DNA from: Capitulum mitella
Taxonomy: Eukaryota; Arthropoda; Thecostraca; Pollicipedomorpha; Pollicipedidae
DNA: 64,000 nt
Direction of reading: 5' to 3'
Assembly (NCBI GenBank): GCA_030062745.1
Contig: CP099849.1
Span: 20,979,144 to 21,043,143, forward strand
Under the pieces are notes generated by a model. That model made no database searches and was not told the DNA's origin. It saw only the letters and a list, made by a program, of their open reading frames with translations. The translations under genes and the position numbers were made by a program. The stretch's first letter is position 1. Every line of letters begins with the position of its first letter. This document shows positions 56,340 to 64,000 of the stretch, in pieces.

Positions 56340-58440
56340 GTTTGGGCTATGTTGTTATAGCATGTGTAATGTCGCGCTTCCGAGTAAGATCAATGTTTAC
56401 AATTTGTTTACGACGCCGAGGTATGTTATCAAAAAGTGCGCACTTCGGTCTTCCACACTTTTGTTTCCGTAGTGCTTTTTTGTCACCCAGGACCACTTTT
56501 TAGGACAGACACTGATATGATATAGTATGATATGATAAACCAATAATTGTCTGGCTGAGGCCATGGAAAAAATGTCGATCAAAGTTAAGGCTATCAGCAC
56601 AACCTCTGGTAATCGATATGAGATGGAAACAAAAATGCCGCTAATTTCGGGTCGGAAACTAACGACGAAGCAGGAACATACCGCATTGCTGGAGTCACAA
56701 TTTTCAGTGACTGACTGGAACGACGGGATCATACCAACATAACGTTCTCACTCCATTTGATTACAAACAGACGCCTGCCTGCCCGTTTGGTCCCTTGAGC
56801 AAGGCCAATATGCTCGGCATTTCTACCGCATATTTTGCTACGCACTTCAAGCCCACGGAGCTTGAAATGCGCAGTTTCTTGTCATTACCAGATTCGTATC
56901 ATTACCGTTCACATGGACTGCGCACTTCGAGATATCATAAGTCACATCTCGTCTTATGATACTGCGCAACTGCAGGATCGGTACGTACTGTCGCATATGG
57001 AGGGCCTCTCACAACGTCTCCTTCATGTCATGCATGCCTCGACTAGTACTTACATACCCGTACCATCAATCTCGCGCTTATTTTTGTAACTGCCGCCTTC
57101 TTCATGCTCGTCAGGCACTGATTCCACTGACGAAGACATCATGCTTCGCCGAAACATTTGGACTTAAACAGCATCAAACCCACTAGACTCGCGTATAATT
57201 TCAAATACTTTAATCAGTCCTCTTTACGCCACCTGCACCACCGACTGAGTCTTTTGTCAGTCCCAGGTGAAAAATATCTTCTTTGGTGAGGTCTTCCCAG
57301 GTCTTCCTTTTACTCATGCAAGGAGACAGGGTCGGCTGATGACGTTTCATTTTCCGGTCGACGCCGTCGCTACAACCAAACGTGACAATCTCAACCAAAA
57401 CGTTCCCCTTTGCCACTTAAGTAAAGCATAGTCTGCGGTTTGTGCTGCCCGTTACGCCAACAAACGCTTCCTTTCCTTCGTCCGCTCTTTCTGGGCCTTC
57501 AGTTTTGGTTTGCCCTTGTTCCGTTTGTTATTCATTTTCCATCTGAAGATCTAGTTTGCACTATCATTTTGCACTTACATACCATTATCATTCGGTAAAA
57601 CAGCCAGATAGCAAACCGCTGCATATTGCATATCCTCGGTGTTGAAACTGTTGAGGAATTGCGTCCCCCCCCCCCCCCTACCCGGCCCCATGGCTCCCGC
57701 CCCCTTGACACCTCTAGCCATGAACGCTGCTGGGTTAAACGTGTAGGCGCAGACAGTTTTACGGCTGGTACGGGCTGGGCCATGTTCAGGTCATTCCATT
57801 CCATGCAACAAATCCAATTATCCAACGCTGGTGGGCTGCCGTCCAGCCTGTCACAAAGACTGGCTTCACCCATGCCAAGCCCCAGGAACGTCAGAGGGGA
57901 CGGACTGATAGCGGCGGGCAGAACCTGTGCTGAGTAACTGTAAGTTGCAGCAGGAACTGAAATGCAGACTGACGCGTCAACCCCTCCATGGATTTTTCCG
58001 ATAGTTGGATTCCTTCAGTTATCGGCGCTGTCTTTGGTGACTCAAACCGTTAAGACTCACACGTCAACCACAGCTGTGGCTATTGGTATCGCGAAACGTT
58101 GATAGGCAGTGATTAAGGAGTGTTGCAGATGTCTGCAAATAGGGATGAAACATGGCACAGGGAAATATACGTTTTTCTTCCATCAGAAACCAGCAACCAT
58201 GAAAAACGACGGAACAAATTAAGGTGTTCGAAATTCACGTATCGTAAAACAATAAAAATCGGTGCTGTGGAGGTCGGTTGACCCCTGTAACCCTCGCCTT
58301 CCGTGCTAGACGCGATTGGTTGCATCAGTTCTCTTCGTGACCTTGCACCTGCTGGCTTTGGTGCGACCTCATGCCGCAATCGATATCCCCTTACCGAAGC
58401 GCGGTGAGAGAGCGATGATGCTTTTCCCCTGAAATGGGTC
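56340..58440. other. Intergenic, probably tail of the Penelope-like relic and other repeats
   Basis: It contains the right arm (56893-56919) of the 27-bp inverted repeat. A segment at 57,120-57,180 (CTGACGAAGACATCATGCTT then CGCCGAAACATTTGG) resembles conserved ends of such elements. No gene was recognised. A C homopolymer run lies near 57,665-57,680. Confidence 0.45.
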
Positions 58441-59030
58441 GGGCGTATTTTGACGAGGCAAAACTCACCCTGCTGAATGTGACATGATGAGCCGGCCTTG
58501 AACCGGCCGGGTCAGTGTCGTCGCATTGTCCTCGCCGCCCGGCGGTCGCCTTGACACCGTGCAACAGACCGCCTCTGCACGCGGAACGGGGAAGCCTCGC
58601 GCGGCGATCAGAAGCCGTCCGATTCCGTCGGTCACGTCGGCGCGCGGCCGGCCGACCGCCGCCCGTGAATAGCCGGTCGGCCGGCGCCGCCGACGGCCGC
58701 TGAATGCGCCGGAAATTGGCCGGCGCATTGTCAATCAGAGCCGGCCTCTGTCCGGCGGCCGGCGCGGCTCGTTAGCGCTCGCGGCGTCACCGGCCGGGCT
58801 GTCGCTGCCCGGTCCGGCCGGGCGGGGGCGGGGGCGGCGGAGCCCGTTCCGCGCGCTGCATCGCGGTCAAGGGTGGCACGCGTCCCCGGCCGCGCCGCTG
58901 CTGTTCCATCATCGGAGCGGGCTGCCGGCTGCCGCGGACGTCACCGGCGGTGGCAGCTGCCATATGCGGCCCGCGGTCGGCTGACCCGGCGCCGGCCGGC
59001 CCGGCGGCAGACAGCTGCCGTCAGCCGATG
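58440..59030. other. GC-rich island
   Basis: A CpG-rich patch of about 590 bases with many GCCGGC palindromes and a hairpin at 58703-58729. It could be a promoter of an unseen gene on either strand. No supported exon. Confidence 0.4.
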
Positions 59031-59330
59031 AGCGCTGGGAGCTGGTGATGTCCGCAGTCAGGTGATGAGCTTCTAACAGCTGGTGACGCTGACAGTCAGT
59101 TGATGACCGGGAGCAACTGATGACGGCTAGGAAGGTGATGATGACCAATATGGAAATGGTGATGATCGGCGGCCAATTGATAGACAGCAGGCAAATGAAG
59201 ATAACCTTTATCCGGTGAGGGGCTGGCAATCGGTGATGACGACTGGTCACCAGACGATGACGACCGTCACCTAACTACCAATCATCATCAGCAGTCAGAC
59301 GATGACGACCATTGCCTGATGTCAACCGCT
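59030..59330. repeat. Diverged minisatellite around GGTGATGACGACxG
   Basis: About eight to ten loose copies of TGATGAC-type units spaced 25-40 bp. Confidence 0.6.
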
Positions 59331-61150
59331 ACCCACGTGTACCGAAATCTACGCTGCAGTTTGTGGTTGAACGTAAACTGAGAGTTCCTTCTGGAAACCT
59401 CCCGGATCCACGAACCACTTGAAGCCTTGTGTGAAGATGATGTGTAGATTGCAGTTGCTGTGAGAGGAGGATCTTCCTTTACAGGAGATCCACGTCATTC
59501 AGCTAGCAGGGAAAATAACGAATGTCACTATCTCTTGTTTCTAACTGGACTCTGTTGCAGCAGTCATGCGAAAAAGTCATGAGATGTTCTCAAGTGGTCC
59601 GTGCCTGGACGGTTATCAGAAATGCACGTGCACATCACTTCGTGTTAGCACTGAATCATTTCTCAATTTCATCAATTTCAGCCCCAATGACGGCTTAAGA
59701 CGCCTTATTAGACCAACATCGTCCTGCCGGCAGTATCATCGTGGGAACTGAGACCGCCTCGTTCCCAGATCCCCACCGTGCCTCACACGGAGAGCAGACA
59801 AAGGTTAACTCTTAAGAGCGTGTCTCGTGCCGTGAATTACTGGAGTCGCGACAGTTCCAAATGTTTTTTTTTTGGCAGACATCAAACAGTTTCTGGAAAT
59901 TGGGCAGGTCTGTGACATCCTGTCCGGTGTCACACGCCTCCCGAAGAATTCCTTGGCTTCCTGCGAGGCTTTTCGCTGTGTTCCTTACCTTTCTGTTCCC
60001 GACTGGTCCTGGTAGGAGTCTTGATTTTCTACGGTTGTGCTGCTGTTTATACTAACCCTCGCAAGAGTATGGAGCCCCTCACAAGCTGGTTTCCGATGTC
60101 AGTCGCTGTTCCGGCGTCATGCAACAACCCATGCCTTGCGATAAATATCTCGTTACGAACGAGGGCGAAGGCCGATTCACCTTTTCTGACGCATATGTGT
60201 ATGTGAAGCATGTGACGTAAAGTATTTCATTAGCTTTCCCAGACTAGTGAGATAAATTTTACTGCATTAAAACTTTGTAGTGTAAATATTTAGCGAAATG
60301 AGCAGCTCTTGAAATAATTGAAAAGTCATTCTGAATAAGTATCGTATGATTTGGTGTTTGTTTTATTTTTGCAGACCGAGTAAGCCTTACTTTAACAAGC
60401 AGAAAAATTAGCCCCGGGGCCCGGCGCGGGCCGGCCATGACGGTTTCTGGAGGCCAATAACTTCCCATACACCGGACGGAAAATCATGGCATTTTTCCAA
60501 TAAGTATTTTTTTTTTACTTTTATGCAGCTGCATTTGCATTAGCCTGCAAGCTCTGTCTTCCACGCAGGTACTCCGGGAATGGCGATTCCGCTCTTAGAC
60601 CTATTTTCCTATGGAAGTTTTTGAACCGCTTAGTAATTGCAGTAAACGAGATCAAGAGAGCTCATGACGTTTGATTTTTTGTTGCTTAGGATGCAAATAC
60701 TAAAACAAATCGACAAATATCGTTTTGCATTTCCGATGGCATAAAAGAAAAACAATAGCGGAAGCACCATCAAAGTCGATCTCGCTCGTCATGCACACCA
60801 CAAGTCCCTGGTATTTTAATAAGCCTTGAGACAGCTAAGTTACAAATATCGGTTTTATCATTGCAAATATCAGCATTGAATGTTTGTTCAAAAACTGATG
60901 GCCCATCCGTTATGCGACGGGACCCTCAGCACCAGAGGGCCCGTCACACTTTTCGCCATGTCTATGACATTGATTTAGAGGCTGCAATAATTCAACTTTA
61001 GTCATGTCTTTTCCTCACACCGTTTCCCAAGATGCTTCGCAAGAAACAGATCCGGCAGGCAACTGCCGCATCCATTCTATTACAGCCTCAGAAAATGCCG
61101 GCTGGCGTAGAACAAATAGCCTATTATTCCACACAGGACTAACATACATG
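59330..61150. other. AT-rich intergenic sequence, nothing recognised
   Basis: Short frames only, with no recognisable domain. Confidence 0.5.
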
Positions 61151-61169
61151 GCTGATCTGGGTATGGGCA

Positions 61170-61520
61170 TGGGAAGGTGTTCCAAAGGGGATAATCCCCG
61201 GATCAAACGTCTCAGAACAAGCGCTGATGTACAGCAGTTGTAGCAGTTAATCCTAGCCGCAGGGACGCTTTCTATCATCATCCGACTAATTTTACTGGTG
61301 TCCAAGGTGTCCATGAGAGTAATCTTCAGATGAAACGTCTCGGATCAAACGACTCACGTACGACAGTTGTAGCAAATGGTAATCCTAATTGGATGGACAC
61401 TTTCTGTTATTGTCCGGCTAATTTTAGTACTGGCCAAGGTGTCCAAGAGAATAATCTCCTGATAAAATGCGCCAGATCAAATGGGTCACGCATAGTTACT
61501 GCAGTTATCCATTGGAACCA
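61170..61520. repeat. About 132-bp tandem repeat, 2.5 copies
   Basis: GTCCAxGAGAxTAATCTxC begins units at about 61308 and 61440. A more diverged unit begins near 61175. Shared blocks include GATCAAACG, CAGTTGTAGCA and CCGxCTAATTTTA. Confidence 0.8.
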
Positions 61521-62480
61521 CACGAACCCTTTCCATTTTCCCGTGGCAAAATTTGCCCCATGACTTACAGACTTAACTATCCAAGAAAAGCCAGCTGGTT
61601 CAAGTTCTGTCAACTGCAAGGATGGAACTTTTCGGAAAAGATTGGGGAAGGGGTGGTGGGACCTTTTCTTTTCAGACAACGTCCATAGAACTCATCTTAA
61701 ATTCCTGCAACTTGCGGGGGGGAGGCGCGTGCCCTTCCAAAGCATATGAAAGCCCCATTCCTGGCCACCTGCACCAAGGAGACAAACCGATCCTGGCACT
61801 GATTTGCCAGAGCACATTAAAAAAACAAAATCGTTTGCAAAAACGGGGACAAGGTCCAGCGGCCGGTCTCCACGGGCGGCCGCCTCCAAGACAAACGGGG
61901 CTGGCCCTGCATCCAAAGGAGCCGCTCTCGGGCACCAGTCATCCCAGGCGACCTGCGGCTCCGTTTCCGTGGTCCCCTGTTGAGATAGCAATTTGGCCGG
62001 AGTGCCGGGTCAACTGGCGAGGCGGCCGCACTATTTGCCGGGTCCTTGACGGCCGGCAAATATTGGGGGCCGCTCAATCGCTCAAATTAGGGACGACCTT
62101 GCAAGGCAGGACGCGCCGCGGGTACCGAATGCGATGCTGAAGGATATCCAGTCTGGTCTGCAGCTGGCGCCATGGCTGGCGATGCAGGGGGTTGGGAAGG
62201 GGGTCCGAATCCTCCCCCAATATTCAGGGATTGTAATTTAGACCTATGGCAATGACCGGTAAGAAACTGTCTGAAATCCATATGGACCCTTGCAATAATT
62301 TTCGGAAGTTTCGAGCTATGGCTTGCACGCTGGTGGAAGAGACCGCTAACCGCCGATACCTCGCTGGATAAGGTCCGGCGACTGCCGGTGCATGCCCCAG
62401 AAAAGTCACGGGCTGCTGGTGCACCGCCGGTCAGTCACCGGCTTTCCGTGCCTCGCTGGAAGAGGACCGCTGGCTGCCGG
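61520..62480. other. Intergenic, nothing recognised
   Basis: Mixed composition. The 172-codon frame at 61,622-62,140 has no recognised domain. Confidence 0.5.
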
Positions 62481-62860
62481 TGCAGCACTGGCTGAGAATG
62501 GTCGTCGGACGTGGTAACACCGCTGGACGATTGTCAGCGCCGGCTGTCGTTACTCCGCCGAACGAGGGCGGCCGTCTGCTCTGCTCCTCCCGCCACGGCC
62601 GCGCGTGCGTGCGCGTAAAGCGCGGCCCAGACCGGACCTGGCTGGCGCCAGAGGCTGACCTTGACTGGCGCGACGCCGGCGGGTCGGGCGGGGGGTCGTC
62701 GGCGCGAAATGGCGGGAGAGGCAGGGCGCCGGCCTCGCGCCCGGCTCCGCTCCTCTCCGTCTGTTTATATAATTATCGGTGTCGATAAACTACAGGTGAC
62801 GCCCTTCATGTTGGCGTTTCTGAGCGGCGCCCTGGGACTCCCGTCAAAATGATGAGCTGG
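62480..62860. other. GC-rich island ending in TATATAA-like sequence
   Basis: CpG-rich to about 62,760, then TTTATATAATTATCGG. A CAG|GTGACG donor-like site follows at 62,795. It may be a promoter or first exon, unsupported otherwise. Confidence 0.3.
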
Positions 62861-63035
62861 CCGCACGAAGGCCTTCGGTGTCGGGACTTCTATAAGCGTT
62901 GTGTGTGTCGTCATTTGACTTGCGCTCATTTAAATGTCAGCAAAACAAGATCCCTCGTGTACACTCCAAATAACATGTAACTTGCTTTTCCTAAGCTGGC
63001 CTGCTGCACCATGAACTAGCCTCAGAAAATCTGCT

Positions 63036-63067
63036 GTTACCGGGCAAGATAATAATTGCCCGGTAAC
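63036..63067. repeat. 12-bp arm hairpin GTTACCGGGCAA/TTGCCCGGTAAC
   Basis: A perfect inverted repeat with an 8-base spacer, directly before the 105-bp tandem repeat. Confidence 0.9.
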
Positions 63068-63285
63068 ACCAATAGTTCAATAGTCCTGCCCCAGGGCGGC
63101 AAAATTATTGAGGCTCCGGGGTTCTTCGCCCCTGCCATCTTAAACATTAACATTTGGCAGAAGCCCTCTGTACACCAATAGTTCAATAGTTCTGCCCGAG
63201 GGCGGTAGAATTATTGAGGCTCTGGGGTCCTTCGCCCCTGCCACCCTAAACATTAAAATTTGGCGGAAGCCCTCTGTTGTGAACT
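63067..63285. repeat. 105-bp tandem repeat, two copies
   Basis: CACCAATAGTTCAATAGT at about 63067 and 63172 begins two close copies. They share CCTGCCAxC, TTAAACATTAAxATTTGGC and AGAAGCCCTCTGT variants. Confidence 0.92.
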
Positions 63286-64000
63286 ATTAGCTTCTGACTA
63301 ACATCCTTAACTATTAACTATTCACTAATGTAAACTATTTCAAAATAACCCGCGTCCCCGTCCCCGTTAAATCCAGACGTTGAGCCGCCAACGCCAATCC
63401 TGCCTGAGCTCGCGTAGTAGTCTCTCCTGATTTCTCTGCTGTTTTTCACGACTGGCTGACCGTTTGGAGCAATGAAATGCGACTCAACCGTGAACAAAAC
63501 ACAATGCACGGGGTCGTGACCTTGAGAGCGGAGAGGATGCAGAAATTGATAACCTGCGCTGACAACTGTCACTCATCCCGGGCTTGTTGGGTGTAGACAC
63601 AATGCAGGGCTGGTTGTGCAACGCGCGGCGCTCGGTGTACACGGTCGGTAAGGCCGAGCGGCCTGCTTGAACATACTGTTAGCCGACGTTTACGGCCGGT
63701 CGGCTCATATACCGCCGGTCGGAGAATGTAAATGGTCGTAGTGTCCGCCTCCGCCGACCGCGCGGACGAGCTCGCAGCTCCTCGCAGTCGGACGCGGGGG
63801 ACACAAATATCCGGGACCGAAGGCCGATCTGCGTCCTGACCGTCTGCCGTCGTTTGCCGGGACAGGGCTGACACACTGGCAGAGCTGTCAGTGTGCTCCT
63901 CTCTGAACTTACTCTCTGAACTTACTCTCTGGGCGTTACCGTCAGGCGGAACACACTGACAAGCGGAACATACGGCCAAACGGAACGCACTGACAGCTAG
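63285..64000. other. Right window end, no gene recognised
   Basis: The - strand frame 63,569-63,979 (136 codons) has no recognised domain. Composition rises again in GC after 63,600. Short repeats of CTCTCTGAACTTA occur near 63,897-63,930. Confidence 0.45.

Noticed and set aside
57127..57155. Hammerhead-ribozyme-like string CTGACGA...GAAAC (also near 37337-37353)
   Set aside because: The best pairing (CGAAG with CTTCG) uses core bases, and I found no third helix or cleavage site. More likely it is a conserved tail of a retroelement.

Overview
The window is eukaryotic. Nearly all recognisable coding sequence is one split gene on the + strand whose exons have GT-AG borders, and the only other protein-like stretches are broken transposon genes. 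The gene is a Farp-type Rho guanine-nucleotide exchange factor (FERM, FA, DH, PH, PH). Long introns, abundant simple repeats, a pogo/Tigger-like transposase relic, a Penelope-like element relic and TTAGG-type telomeric arrays suggest an arthropod. The strongly GC-rich genic half with CG-rich codon use would fit a crustacean such as a barnacle, but that is inference.

Layout. 1-1459 is upstream sequence with no recognised gene. 1460-33726 is the Farp gene: 18 supported coding exons, with phases that agree at every junction except exon 9 to exon 10. Exons 1-6 encode the FERM domain, exons 6-8 the FA (FERM-adjacent) region, exon 9 a very long Ser/Pro/Arg-rich linker, exons 10-14 the DH (RhoGEF) domain, exons 14-16 the first PH domain and exons 17-18 the second. 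A poly(A) signal lies about 1.25 kb past the stop. From about 35.2 kb the base composition falls to AT-rich and the sequence becomes intergenic, full of transposon relics: a non-LTR retrotransposon tail near 36.7 kb, a duplicated repeat family at 44-46.5 kb, a dead pogo-like transposase (51.7-54.6 kb) split by two younger insertions, and a Penelope-like element relic (55.6-56.3 kb). Small GC-rich islands recur at 38.4, 47.1, 58.5 and 62.5 kb. I recognise no second host gene.

Two observations stand out. First, in four introns of the Farp gene (7, 13, 14 and 17) the intron end consists of tandem copies of the 3' splice-site junction itself: pyrimidine tract, AG and the first 10-20 bases of the following exon. 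The largest array has about 20 copies of 34 bp. Second, the dead transposase is interrupted by (a) a 1,324-bp element with imperfect terminal inverted repeats and an exact 8-bp target duplication that carries two blocks of TTAGG-type telomeric repeats, and (b) a 437-bp foldback element with 140-bp arms and a 6-bp target duplication. Removing each insertion with one target copy restores the transposase reading frame across the joint.

The main uncertainty is the middle of the Farp gene. The exon 9 reading frame runs to a TGA at 22358-22360 with no good splice donor before it, and the DH exon appears to change reading frame near 24445-24455. This is either a small assembly error, an unusual splice, or a gene making separate FERM and RhoGEF products.
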